This document shows, piece by piece, positions 24,205-31,996 of a stretch of DNA of 33,271 nucleotides. The stretch is from contig CALWSS010000161.1 in assembly GCA_944384255.1 (NCBI GenBank), positions 1-33,271 on the forward strand, given 5' to 3'. How positions within the stretch are numbered: the stretch's first letter is position 1; every line of letters begins with the position of its first letter. Below the pieces are notes generated by a model that made no database searches, had not been told where the DNA came from, and saw only the letters and a program-made list of their open reading frames with translations. The DNA comes from an uncultured Clostridia bacterium (GTDB lineage Bacteria > Bacillota > Clostridia > Lachnospirales > Anaerotignaceae). Both the position numbers and the translations under genes were made by a program.

Positions 24205-25509
24205 TTATTCGGCTGTTTTTCCTGTTATTACAGAAAGTATAATGCCTAATACTATTCCTATTATAGCCGGGAGTATCCAGCAGAGGTTTGTATTAAAAGG
24301 CGGTATCATGCCTAAAAAATTATTTAATGCAGGTATAACTATGTTTGCCGAAGGCAGTGCACTTAATATGCTTATTATGGCTGTAAAAGTAATTGTTACA
24401 GGATAAACATAAGCATATTTTTTGAAAACATTGTTTAAAAGGCCTAACACAATAAGAACTATGGCAACAGGATAAATAGCATTTAATACCGGTACAGAAA
24501 CAGCCAGTATAGCGTTTAATCCGGCTATTGATATAAAAAAGCTTGCAACTGCAAAAATTATTACCCATGTACGATAATTAAATTTTGGAAAAGTATTTGA
24601 AAAATACTCACTACAGCAGCATAAAAGTCCAGTACATGTGTTAAGGCAGGCAATTACAAATATTATGCCAAGTATAATTATACCGGCAGTACCGAAAAGG
24701 TAAGAAACAAGGTTAGTAAGAACTTCGGCACCGTTTGTTGCTCCTGCAAATGAACCGCCGGAAATGGCGCCTATATGAGCCAAAGCGGCATAAACAACCA
24801 AAAGTACAACACCTGCTATCCAGCCGGCTTTTATTGTATAGCCAACTACAGAAGACTCACTTGTGACGCCTTTGTTTTGTATATTAAGAGCTATTACTAT
24901 GCCGAAATTAAGTGCTGCAATTGTATCCATAGTAAGGTATCCGTCTAAAAATCCCTGAACGGCACGGCTTTTTTCGTAAGTGCCTGTTGGCATGCCATAT
25001 CCACCCGGTGAGTGAATTATACAGGCTATTACAATTACAAATATAAGCACTAAAAGGCAAGGGCCAAGTATTTTTCCGAGCCTGTCCGAAAGTTTTTCCG
25101 GATGAAGTGCAAGAAAAAGTGCAACAGCAAAGAATACAAGGGAGTAAATAACCCTCAAAGCCGTTGATGCTGCAAAAGGTGCAACAGCCATTTCAAAAGA
25201 AGTAGATGCTGTTCGTGGTATAGCCAAACACGGACCTATTGATAAATAAATAAGCAGAGTAAATATAAATGCAAATTTGGGATGTACTCTGCTGGCAAGA
25301 GCCGGAAGTCCGCCTGATTTTGCAACGGCTACTACACCTAAAATAGGCAGGCATATAGCGCTTAAAGCAAAGCCGGCCATTGCTACCCATGTTCCGGTTC
25401 CGGCCTGAGAACCTAAAAACGGTGGGAAAATAAGATTGCCGGCACCAAAAAACATTGAAAACAGTGTTATGCCAACAAAGATACAGTCCTTTTTTGACAG
25501 TTTGTTCAA
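24205..25509 (-). CDS. brnQ: Branched-chain amino acid cation symporter BrnQ (LIVCS family)
   Basis: A 434-residue carrier with about 12 membrane helices, normal length for LIVCS. It takes up Leu, Ile and Val with Na+ or H+. The N-terminal signature SMFFGAGNLIFPPFLG is present, as are 'LPILGVVAVAKSGGL' and the long 'YLTMDTIAALNFGIVIALNI' segment (helix 6 region), typical of BrnQ. TTG at 25509 is used as start: AGGAGTGAT lies at correct spacing, while the GTG at 25518 overlaps that site. Single-gene unit with a promoter at 25541-25569 and a terminator at 24160-24196. No CodY box could be confirmed by eye. Confidence 0.95.
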   Translation of the reverse strand: MNKLSKKDCIFVGITLFSMFFGAGNLIFPPFLGSQAGTGTWVAMAGFALSAICLPILGVVAVAKSGGLPALASRVHPKFAFIFTLLIYLSIGPCLAIPRTASTSFEMAVAPFAASTALRVIYSLVFFAVALFLALHPEKLSDRLGKILGPCLLVLIFVIVIACIIHSPGGYGMPTGTYEKSRAVQGFLDGYLTMDTIAALNFGIVIALNIQNKGVTSESSVVGYTIKAGWIAGVVLLVVYAALAHIGAISGGSFAGATNGAEVLTNLVSYLFGTAGIIILGIIFVIACLNTCTGLLCCCSEYFSNTFPKFNYRTWVIIFAVASFFISIAGLNAILAVSVPVLNAIYPVAIVLIVLGLLNNVFKKYAYVYPVTITFTAIISILSALPSANIVIPALNNFLGMIPPFNTNLCWILPAIIGIVLGIILSVITGKTAE

Positions 25510-25540
25510 GATAATCACTCCTATTGATTTATTAATAAAT

Positions 25541-25569
25541 ACAATATAATAAAATCTTAATTAATGCAA
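25541..25569 (-). promoter_or_regulatory. Predicted sigma-A promoter of brnQ
   Basis: On the minus strand TTGCAT, 17-bp spacer, TATTGT, about 32 bp before the start codon. Confidence 0.6.
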
Positions 25570-25614
25570 CCCTAAAGGTGTTTTAAGGCGAATAAGGTGT
25601 TTAAGTTTGATATT

Positions 25615-25643
25615 TTGACATGCTTTATTGAATTTTATACTGT
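25615..25643 (+). promoter_or_regulatory. Predicted sigma-A promoter of the ECF S-component gene
   Basis: Consensus TTGACA, 17-bp spacer, TACTGT. The leader would be only about 50 nt, too short for an FMN riboswitch. Two copies of AAGGTGTTT sit just upstream (25575, 25594), 19 bp apart. Confidence 0.65.
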
Positions 25644-25699
25644 TAAGTGATATTATATTAAGCCAAAGAATAAGTTGTATATTTTAATGGAGGACAAAA

Positions 25700-26356
25700 A
25701 TGAATTCAATGGATCAGAAAACCAAGCGCCTTACTATGATAGGTATGTTAAGCGCTATTGCTTTTGCCGTAATGGTAGTTGGCCGTGTGCCTATTGTACT
25801 GTTTTTAAAATATGACCCTAAAGATGTTGTTATTGTAATAGGAGGATTTATATTCGGTCCGCTTTCGGCATTTTTTATTTCACTTATAGTTTCTCTTATA
25901 GAAATGGTAACAGTAAGCGAGGACGGAATTATAGGTTTTATTATGAATGTGCTTGCAACATGTGCCTTTGCCTGTACAGCATCTGTAATTTATAAAAAAG
26001 ACCATACTTTAAAAGGTGCAATAATAGGCCTTATTTGTGGTGTTTTATTAATGACAGGTGTAATGCTTTTATGGAATTATCTTATTACACCTATTTATCT
26101 TGGCTACCCAAGAGAAGCTGTAGTTGAGCTTTTAATTCCGGCTTTTCTTCCTTTTAATTTGCTTAAAGGCGGAATTAATGCGGCATTAACACTGATTTTA
26201 TATAAGCATGTAGTAAATACTTTAAGAAAAGCAAAACTTATTGAAGAATCAAGATGTGCTCCGGTAAAAGTAAATAGTACCGGTATAGTGCTTGTATCGT
26301 TATTTGTAATTGCTACAGGTGTGCTTTTGGCCCTTGTGCTCAAAGGTGTAATGTAA
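25700..26356 (+). CDS. ribU: ECF transporter S component, RibU-like (probable riboflavin)
   Basis: A 218-residue protein with six membrane helices, the size of ECF S components. ATG with GGAGG 8 nt before it. The helix 1 start 'RLTMIGMLSAIAFAVMVVG' carries the small-residue A-x-x-x-A face that docks to EcfT. 'LKYDPKDVVIVIGGFIFGP' after helix 1 and 'FLPFNLLKGGINAALTLILY' at helix 6 resemble RibU; the N-L-L-K-G near the end is shared with RibU. It would capture a vitamin and use a shared EcfAA'T module encoded elsewhere. Substrate is likely riboflavin, but thiamine or another vitamin cannot be excluded. No FMN riboswitch was seen in front. Single gene. Confidence 0.78.
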   Translation: MNSMDQKTKRLTMIGMLSAIAFAVMVVGRVPIVLFLKYDPKDVVIVIGGFIFGPLSAFFISLIVSLIEMVTVSEDGIIGFIMNVLATCAFACTASVIYKKDHTLKGAIIGLICGVLLMTGVMLLWNYLITPIYLGYPREAVVELLIPAFLPFNLLKGGINAALTLILYKHVVNTLRKAKLIEESRCAPVKVNSTGIVLVSLFVIATGVLLALVLKGVM

Positions 26357-26407
26357 AATAATTTGTAAAAATTCGTAATAATTTTTCAATGGAAAAGTAA
26401 TAGTATT

Positions 26408-26523
26408 ATGGTATAATATAGTTAGAAATAGGACGAGCTTTTATATGTCTTATTCTTAAAAAATGTATCGGACAGTTTTTTTAACTGAAAAATAAAGTCT
26501 GCATGTTTTAACATTGCCGATAC
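26408..26523 (+). promoter_or_regulatory. Promoter and structured leader of the lipoprotein gene
   Basis: TGG followed by TATAAT (26412-26417) is an extended -10; the -35 is weak. In the ~120-nt leader GTATCGG (26465-26471) can pair with CCGATAC (26517-26523), enclosing a small CAGTT/AACTG stem. The outer stem ends 10 nt before the ribosome site. No known class recognised. Confidence 0.45.
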
Positions 26524-26542
26524 TGTTAAAGGAGGGATATAT

Positions 26543-27346
26543 ATGAAAAGATTGATTATAATTTTGTCTTCTGCCATAATTGCTGTTTCAGTATTTTCAG
26601 CTTGCGGTAAATCGGATGAAAATATTTCGTCTTCATCATCATCAGTTTCCAGTCAGACATCATCTGATGAAACAGAGAAAAACGAAGCTGTAATTTATAT
26701 CGGAAGCGGAACGGAGTATAAAGAAAGTCTGGTTTTAACAGATGAAGAAATAACACCGGAACTGCTTATTGAAAAAATTTCAGAACTTACAGGCTGGAAT
26801 CTTGATTTGGCTGATGATGTAACAACAGGAAAAGGCGGAATGACAGTTTGCTTTGCCAAAACATCATCTATTTTTACAGGTCCGCCTGAGGAACAAAACG
26901 AGGACTATTTTGTTTATGACAAAGAACAGCTTTGTCAGGAAATACTCGACAGTGTAAAGCATACTTTGCAGTATAACTTTGTAGACCCTGAATTAGGCAA
27001 TCCTGAAGAACTTGATGTATATTTCTGTACCGAAAATAATGAGCCAATAACTGTAGATGACATAGGCATTACTATACCGGCAGATGAGCCGTATAACGGT
27101 TTAGGTGAAACAGAAAATAACGAAACTGAAGTTCAGGATACAAAAACAGCAACCTGTGAGTTTGAAGGCCTTGGAGACAGCCACAGTGTAGAAGTTATTC
27201 TTAACGGTGAAGTTGAGGTATTCCAGTTTTATGATGAAACTGTTGCTAAAAAATTAAGTGCTATGACTCCGGGAGATAACTTTAAATGTGAATATGTAAT
27301 TGATGAGGCTACATCAACAAAAACACTTACAAAAATAATTGATTGA
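26543..27346 (+). CDS. Ser-rich-linker lipoprotein of unknown function, possibly GerMN-like
   Basis: A 267-residue lipoprotein. ATG with AAAGGAGG 8-9 nt before it. Signal peptide MKRLIIILSSAIIAVSVFSA is followed by Cys21 in a lipobox (F-S-A-C). A Ser-rich linker (about 27-45) then leads to a domain of ~150 residues: 'AVIYIGSGTEYKE', 'TPELLIEKISELTGW', 'GGMTVCFAKTSS', 'ILDSVKHTLQYNF' and 'LDVYFCTENNEPI'. This order (two-strand start, helix, 'ILDSVKHTL', closing strand) resembles GerMN-type modules found in sporulation and cell-envelope lipoproteins, though I cannot prove it. An acidic linker and a short C-terminal beta domain (from ~215) follow. Very acidic overall. It would sit on the outer face of the membrane. 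No partner gene is adjacent. Confidence 0.65.
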   Translation: MKRLIIILSSAIIAVSVFSACGKSDENISSSSSSVSSQTSSDETEKNEAVIYIGSGTEYKESLVLTDEEITPELLIEKISELTGWNLDLADDVTTGKGGMTVCFAKTSSIFTGPPEEQNEDYFVYDKEQLCQEILDSVKHTLQYNFVDPELGNPEELDVYFCTENNEPITVDDIGITIPADEPYNGLGETENNETEVQDTKTATCEFEGLGDSHSVEVILNGEVEVFQFYDETVAKKLSAMTPGDNFKCEYVIDEATSTKTLTKIID

Positions 27347-27378
27347 TAATTAAATATTTTAAGGCATGAAATATAGTC

Positions 27379-27430
27379 AAAAGCGCTCTTATGCAGTTTA
27401 AAGCAGCATACAGGGCGCTTTTTATTTTTT
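27379..27430 (+). terminator. Intrinsic terminator after the lipoprotein gene
   Basis: AAAAGCGCTC pairs with GGGCGCTTTT, with an inner TATGC/GCATA stem, then TTTATTTTTT. The stretch from here to 27640 is very A/T-rich and holds no gene I can see. Confidence 0.82.
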
Positions 27431-27640
27431 ATATATTTAAAATAAAATACAGCAATGCAATAAATATATTATAATTACGATATTAAAAAGATTAAATAAG
27501 ATTAAAGTTTTTGTTATATAGATATAAATAAATTCAAAATTAAATATATGTTTTTGTTAAATAATAACATAATGATTTTATAAAAATAGGCAAATTTTAT
27601 GCTATGAATGAAAATTATTTGAAATAATAAAAAAATATTC

Positions 27641-27669
27641 TTGAATTTGTATTTAAAAAAGCATATATT
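27641..27669 (+). promoter_or_regulatory. Predicted sigma-A promoter of dprA-topA
   Basis: TTGAAT, 17-bp spacer, TATATT, about 38 bp before the dprA start. Confidence 0.6.
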
Positions 27670-27706
27670 AATATGGACTTAGCTTTAAGAAAGGCAGGCG
27701 AATATT

Positions 27707-28801
27707 TTGGATACTAATGATTATATAATGTGGCTGAGCAGGTCATTTAATCAAAATTCCAAAAAGGTATATTATATTCTAAATGAGTTTAAAACGCCTG
27801 AAAATGCTTTTAGAGCTAACCGCAGCGAATTTTTAAAACTTAAAGGCATTAAGCCTGAAAAAGCTGATTTACTTATTAGAAACAGAGATTTAATAAAGAG
27901 TTGGAAAGAAGGATTAAGAAAAAGCGGAGTAACATTTATTTCGGTTTTTGACAAACGTTATCCCAGTAAACTTAGGAATATTTATCTGCCGCCTGCCGGT
28001 ATATATGTTAAAGGTAAAAAATTAATTGATAATGATACCGTAACTGTAAGCATAATAGGCTCAAGGCGCTGTTCGGAATATGGAAGAAGAATGACTGCTA
28101 AATTTGCAGGTGAGCTTTCTTCTCTTGGAGTATGCATCATAAGCGGAATGGCTGCCGGAATTGATTCTATAGCCAATGCCGCTGCTTTGGAACACGGAGG
28201 TTTTACTGCCGCAGTTCTCGGTTTTGGACACAACTGCTGTTATCCGGCTGAAAACAGAGGCCTTATGGATAAAATTGCAGAAAACGGATGTTTAATAAGT
28301 GAGTATCCGCCTGATACAGAGCCGGAACCGTATTATTTTCCTAAAAGAAATAATATAATTGCCGGTTTGTCAGATGGTGTATTGGTAGTGGAAGCTTCAA
28401 AAAAGAGCGGTGCTCTTATTACGGCAGATTTGGCCTGTCAATACGGCAGAGATGTTATGGCTGTGCCTTCTAACATTACAAGTCCAAATGGTGTAGGTAC
28501 AAATAATCTTATAAAGCAGGGTTGTGCTATGATTACTTGTACGGAAGATATTTTATTTGAGCTTGGATATAAAATTATTAACAAAAAAAGCAAAACTGGC
28601 GATAGTAAAAGCAGTGTAAGCAGCAAAACAACAGATAATGAAAATAAAATACTTTCTCTTATAGGCAGTGAGCCTGTAAGTTTTGAGTATATAGCCGGTA
28701 GTACCGGTTTTGCTGTAGGCGATTTACAAAGCGCCTTGCTTATGCTTGAGCTTAAAAATATAATTGAAAAACTGCCTGGCGACAGGTTTGTTAGAAAATA
28801 A
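27707..28801 (+). CDS. dprA: DNA-processing protein DprA (Smf)
   Basis: A 364-residue protein of normal DprA length. TTG start, AAAGGCAGG in front. It binds single-stranded DNA taken up in transformation and loads RecA. Order: N-terminal helix-hairpin-helix/SAM-like region (to ~75; 'FLKLKGIKPEKADLLI'); Rossmann-type core (~80-290) with 'SIIGSRRCSEYG', 'ISGMAAGIDSIANAAAL', 'ISEYPPDTEPEPYYFPKRN' and 'VVEASKKSGALITADLA', the family hallmarks; a Lys/Ser-rich linker; and a C-terminal winged-helix domain (~305-364). Directly followed by topA (14-bp gap), a pairing common in Firmicutes. Competence itself cannot be deduced from this gene alone, as DprA is widespread in non-competent species. Confidence 0.97.
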   Translation: MDTNDYIMWLSRSFNQNSKKVYYILNEFKTPENAFRANRSEFLKLKGIKPEKADLLIRNRDLIKSWKEGLRKSGVTFISVFDKRYPSKLRNIYLPPAGIYVKGKKLIDNDTVTVSIIGSRRCSEYGRRMTAKFAGELSSLGVCIISGMAAGIDSIANAAALEHGGFTAAVLGFGHNCCYPAENRGLMDKIAENGCLISEYPPDTEPEPYYFPKRNNIIAGLSDGVLVVEASKKSGALITADLACQYGRDVMAVPSNITSPNGVGTNNLIKQGCAMITCTEDILFELGYKIINKKSKTGDSKSSVSSKTTDNENKILSLIGSEPVSFEYIAGSTGFAVGDLQSALLMLELKNIIEKLPGDRFVRK

Positions 28802-28815
28802 CATGAGGTGTTTAA

Positions 28816-30906
28816 ATGGCTAATAAGAATTTAGTTATTGTAGAGTCTCCGGCTAAGGCTAAGACAATTAAAAAATTCCTTGGAAGCAAATATAAAATTG
28901 AGGCTTCAATGGGGCATGTCAGGGATTTGCCTAAAAGTCAGCTTGGTGTTGACATTGAGCATGATTTTGAGCCTAAATATATTACAATTAGAGGAAAAGG
29001 CGAGCTTTTGGCAAAGCTTAGAAAAGAAATTAAAACAGCTGATAAAGTATATCTTGCAACTGACCCCGACCGTGAAGGAGAGGCCATAAGCTGGCATCTT
29101 GTAGCAGCTTTAGGCCTTGAAGAAGATAAATACAGAAGAATAACTTTTAACGAAATTACAAAAAATGCCGTTAAAAAGTCAATAGCTGAGGCAAGAGATA
29201 TTAATATGTCACTTGTAAATGCACAGCAGGCAAGACGTGTGCTTGACAGAATAGTTGGTTATTCATTAAGCGACCTTTTGTGGAAAAAAGTTAAAAGGGG
29301 CTTAAGCGGTGGACGTGTGCAGTCTGTTGCTTTAAAACTTATATGTGACAGAGAAGAAGAAATACGTTCTTTTATACCGGAAGAATACTGGACAATAGAT
29401 GCCGACATACAGTCAAATGAAAAAAAGAAATTCAATGCAAAGTTTTATGGTATAGAAGGCAAAAAAATTGAGCTTAAAACAGGAGATGAGGCAAACTCTA
29501 TTGCCGATAGCATTAAAGACAAGGATTTTGCCGTTAAAGAAATAAAAAAGGGTAAACGTGCCAAAAAACCGTATCCGCCTTTTACAACCAGTACACTTCA
29601 GCAGGAAGCCAGCAAGTATCTTAACTTTACTGCACAAAAAACAATGATGGTAGCTCAGCAGCTTTATGAAGGTGTTGATGTTAAAGGTGAAGGCACAATA
29701 GGTCTTGTTTCTTACATCAGAACTGACTCTGTAAGAATTTCAGACGAGGCCTACGAAGATATTAAAAGCTATATATCAGAAAATGTTGGTGAAAACTATT
29801 TAGCACCTGAAAGAAACGTTTATAAATCAAAGAACAATGCTCAGGATGCTCATGAGTGTATTCGTCCAACCCATGCATCTTTGGAACCGGAAGCAATAAA
29901 GGATTCTCTTACAAAAGAGCAGTACAAACTTTACAAACTTATTTGGGAAAGAACAATAGCCTGCCAGATGAAACCGGCAGAATATGAAACACAGGCTATA
30001 ACTCTTTTGGCTGATAAATATGTTTTTAAAGCTACAGGCTCCATACTTGCTTTTGACGGATTTCTTAAAATATATAACCGTATAGATGACAATCAGGAAG
30101 CCGTTCTTTTGCCTGTTGTAAATGAAGGCGATTTGCTTAAGGCTAATAACATTAACACTGTACAGCACTTTACTCAGCCGCCGGCAAGATTTTCCGATGC
30201 ATCCCTTATTAAAACACTGGAAGAAATCGGTGTAGGCAGACCAAGTACTTATGCCCCGACTATTGCCACTATTATTGCCAGAAACTATGTAACAAAAGAA
30301 AAGAAGCTCTTTTACACAACAGAGCTTGGAGAGGCTGTAAACGAAATAATGAAGACTTATTTCAAAAACATAGTAAATGCTGATTTTACGGCAGCTATGG
30401 AAACAGACCTTGACAGCATTGAAGACGGCAAGATAGAGTGGAAAGAAATTATAAGAAGCTTTTACCCAATATTTAATTCAGAGCTTAAAAATGCTCAGGA
30501 AAAGTTAAGCAAGCTTGTTATAAAAGACGAAGTTACAGATGTTATATGTGAAAAATGCGGAAGCAACATGGTTATAAAATACGGCAGATACGGTAAATTT
30601 TTGGCTTGTCCAAACTTTCCGGCATGCTCAAATGCTAAACCGCTTTTTGAAAGTGCAGGAGTTAAGTGTCCTCTCTGCGGCGGAGAAGTCCTTATTAAAA
30701 AGACTAAAAAAGGCAGAAAATATTATGGCTGTGAGAATAATCCGGACAAATGTTCTTTTGTAAGCTGGAATAAGCCAGTGGACAAAAAATGTCCTAAATG
30801 CGGAAGCTACATGGTTGAAAAAGGTACAAAGAATGTTAAATATTTGTGCTCTAACGAAACATGCGGCTATTCGGAAGATGCTCCGCAGGATACACAGCAG
30901 GAATAA
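28816..30906 (+). CDS. topA: DNA topoisomerase I (type IA)
   Basis: A 696-residue type IA topoisomerase that relaxes negative supercoils. ATG with GAGGTG 8 nt before it. Toprim domain: 'LVIVESPAKAKTIKKFLG' (Glu10) and the Mg2+ triad Asp83, Asp85, Glu87 in T-D-P-D-R-E-G-E. Active-site Tyr300 lies in VSYIRTDSVRIS. 'GVGRPSTYAPTI' (about residue 475) is the conserved DNA-gate motif. The C-terminus carries three zinc ribbons from about residue 575: C-E-K-C...C-P-N-F-P-A-C, C-P-L-C...C-x6-C and C-P-K-C...C-x5-C; each holds four Cys. This is the normal form for Clostridia and Bacilli. It is co-transcribed with dprA and ends in a strong terminator. Confidence 0.98.
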   Translation: MANKNLVIVESPAKAKTIKKFLGSKYKIEASMGHVRDLPKSQLGVDIEHDFEPKYITIRGKGELLAKLRKEIKTADKVYLATDPDREGEAISWHLVAALGLEEDKYRRITFNEITKNAVKKSIAEARDINMSLVNAQQARRVLDRIVGYSLSDLLWKKVKRGLSGGRVQSVALKLICDREEEIRSFIPEEYWTIDADIQSNEKKKFNAKFYGIEGKKIELKTGDEANSIADSIKDKDFAVKEIKKGKRAKKPYPPFTTSTLQQEASKYLNFTAQKTMMVAQQLYEGVDVKGEGTIGLVSYIRTDSVRISDEAYEDIKSYISENVGENYLAPERNVYKSKNNAQDAHECIRPTHASLEPEAIKDSLTKEQYKLYKLIWERTIACQMKPAEYETQAITLLADKYVFKATGSILAFDGFLKIYNRIDDNQEAVLLPVVNEGDLLKANNINTVQHFTQPPARFSDASLIKTLEEIGVGRPSTYAPTIATIIARNYVTKEKKLFYTTELGEAVNEIMKTYFKNIVNADFTAAMETDLDSIEDGKIEWKEIIRSFYPIFNSELKNAQEKLSKLVIKDEVTDVICEKCGSNMVIKYGRYGKFLACPNFPACSNAKPLFESAGVKCPLCGGEVLIKKTKKGRKYYGCENNPDKCSFVSWNKPVDKKCPKCGSYMVEKGTKNVKYLCSNETCGYSEDAPQDTQQE

Positions 30907-30923
30907 TATAGAATTATGTAATT

Positions 30924-30974
30924 AAAAAAACAAGTCTTTTGCTGTATTTTTACAGCTTTGGACTTGTTTTTTTT
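30924..30974 (+). terminator. Intrinsic terminator after topA
   Basis: AAAAAAACAAGTC...GCTGTA pairs with ACAGC...GACTTGTTTTTTT, then more T. The T-run overlaps the -35 box of the next promoter. Confidence 0.92.
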
Positions 30975-30992
30975 ATTGACTTGTGGTAAAAT
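30964..30992 (+). promoter_or_regulatory. Predicted promoter of rpsB, overlapping the topA terminator
   Basis: TTGTTT, 17-bp spacer, TAAAAT with an upstream TGG (extended -10). The -35 lies inside the right arm of the topA terminator. Leader about 100 nt. Confidence 0.6.
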
Positions 30993-31014
30993 ACCATACG
31001 TTACTGAAAACACA

Positions 31015-31094
31015 CCTATTTCCGTTATTGCTATGGTGCTTTTTTTGAGTTTCGCAACGAAGGGAAATGGGGAGGATTAACCAATAGGAGGATT
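31015..31094 (+). promoter_or_regulatory. rpsB leader with a long stem and two ribosome-site-like motifs
   Basis: CCTATTTCCGTT (31015-31026) can pair with AACG-AAG-GGAAATGGG (31056-31071), closing a ~30-nt domain. Right after it GGAGGATT occurs twice, at 31071-31078 and 31087-31094; only the second is at working distance from the ATG. The first touches the stem. The layout suits autocontrol by S2, but this is inference, and I cannot name a known class. Confidence 0.45.
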
Positions 31095-31098
31095 TAAA

Positions 31099-31833
31099 AT
31101 GAGTGTTATTTCAATGAAACAGTTGTTAGAAGCAGGTGTTCATTTCGGACATCAGACAAGAAGATGGAACCCTAAAATGGCTCCTTACATCTTCGCTGAA
31201 AGAAACGGTATTTATATCATCGACCTTCAGAAAACAGTTAAGAAGGTTGACGAGGCTTACTTTGCTGTATCTGATATTATAGCAAACGGCGGCGAAGTTC
31301 TTTTTGTAGGCACAAAGAAACAGGCTCAGGATTCTATTAAAGAAGAAGCTGAAAGATGCGGCATGTACTATGTTAACCAGAGATGGTTAGGCGGTATGCT
31401 TACAAACTTTACAACAATTAAAACAAGAATTGCAAGACTTAAAGCTCTTGAAAAAATGCAGGAAGACGGCACATTTGATGTGCTTCCTAAAAAAGAAGTT
31501 GCTAACCTTCTTCACGAAATGGATAAACTTCAGAAAAACCTTGGCGGTATCAAAGAGATGACAAGAATTCCTGATGTTATGTTCATTGTTGACCCACGTA
31601 AAGAGAGAATTGCTGTTCAGGAAGCTCATACACTTGGTATTCCAATTGTTGCTATTGTTGATACAAACTGCGATCCAGAAGAAGTTGACTATGTAATTCC
31701 TGGTAACGATGATGCTATCCGTGCCGTTAAACTTATAGCAGGTAAAATTGCTGACGCTGTTATCGAAGCAAAACAGGGTGAGCAGGACGCTGTTGCAGAA
31801 ACTGAAGAAGCTGCACCAGCAGATGCTGAATAA
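31099..31833 (+). CDS. rpsB: 30S ribosomal protein S2
   Basis: A 244-residue S2 protein, standard length. It is needed for 30S assembly and joins late near h26 and S1-like sites. Family signatures: '[20 protein letters not shown]' (residues 13-32), '[14 protein letters not shown]' (about 94-107), '[19 protein letters not shown]' and '[19 protein letters not shown]'. '[19 protein letters not shown]' closes the fold, followed by an acidic tail rich in Glu and Ala. GGAGGATT precedes the ATG at 4-5 nt spacing. Codon use is shifted to C-ending Asn, Asp and Phe codons relative to neighbours, as in strongly expressed genes. It is followed by a terminator before tsf. Confidence 0.99.
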   Translation: MSVISMKQLLEAGVHFGHQTRRWNPKMAPYIFAERNGIYIIDLQKTVKKVDEAYFAVSDIIANGGEVLFVGTKKQAQDSIKEEAERCGMYYVNQRWLGGMLTNFTTIKTRIARLKALEKMQEDGTFDVLPKKEVANLLHEMDKLQKNLGGIKEMTRIPDVMFIVDPRKERIAVQEAHTLGIPIVAIVDTNCDPEEVDYVIPGNDDAIRAVKLIAGKIADAVIEAKQGEQDAVAETEEAAPADAE

Positions 31834-31845
31834 TTTGTATTTTAT

Positions 31846-31880
31846 AGCTTCAGCCGGAGAGCTTTGGCTGAAGCTTTTTT
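31846..31880 (+). terminator. Terminator/attenuator between rpsB and tsf
   Basis: AGCTTCAGCC, 10-nt loop, GGCTGAAGCT, then TTTTT. It would let only part of the rpsB transcripts reach tsf. Confidence 0.88.
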
Positions 31881-31918
31881 AAGCGATTTTATATATTCGG
31901 AGATATAAAGCCTAAATG

Positions 31919-31947
31919 TTGGGAATACTACAAAAAAGCTTTATACC
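31919..31947 (+). promoter_or_regulatory. Possible separate promoter of tsf
   Basis: TTGGGA, 17-bp spacer, TATACC. The -10 is imperfect; its place after the rpsB terminator makes it plausible. Confidence 0.4.
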
Positions 31948-31996
31948 ATAGGTTGGATGATTATATTTTTATAATTTTCTAAGGAGGAAATTTGAA

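Noticed and set aside
25516-25518. GTG start for brnQ
   Set aside because: It overlaps the AGGAGTGAT ribosome site; TTG at 25509 has correct spacing.
25644-25699. FMN riboswitch before the RibU-like gene
   Set aside because: The leader is far too short and lacks the conserved RFN element blocks.
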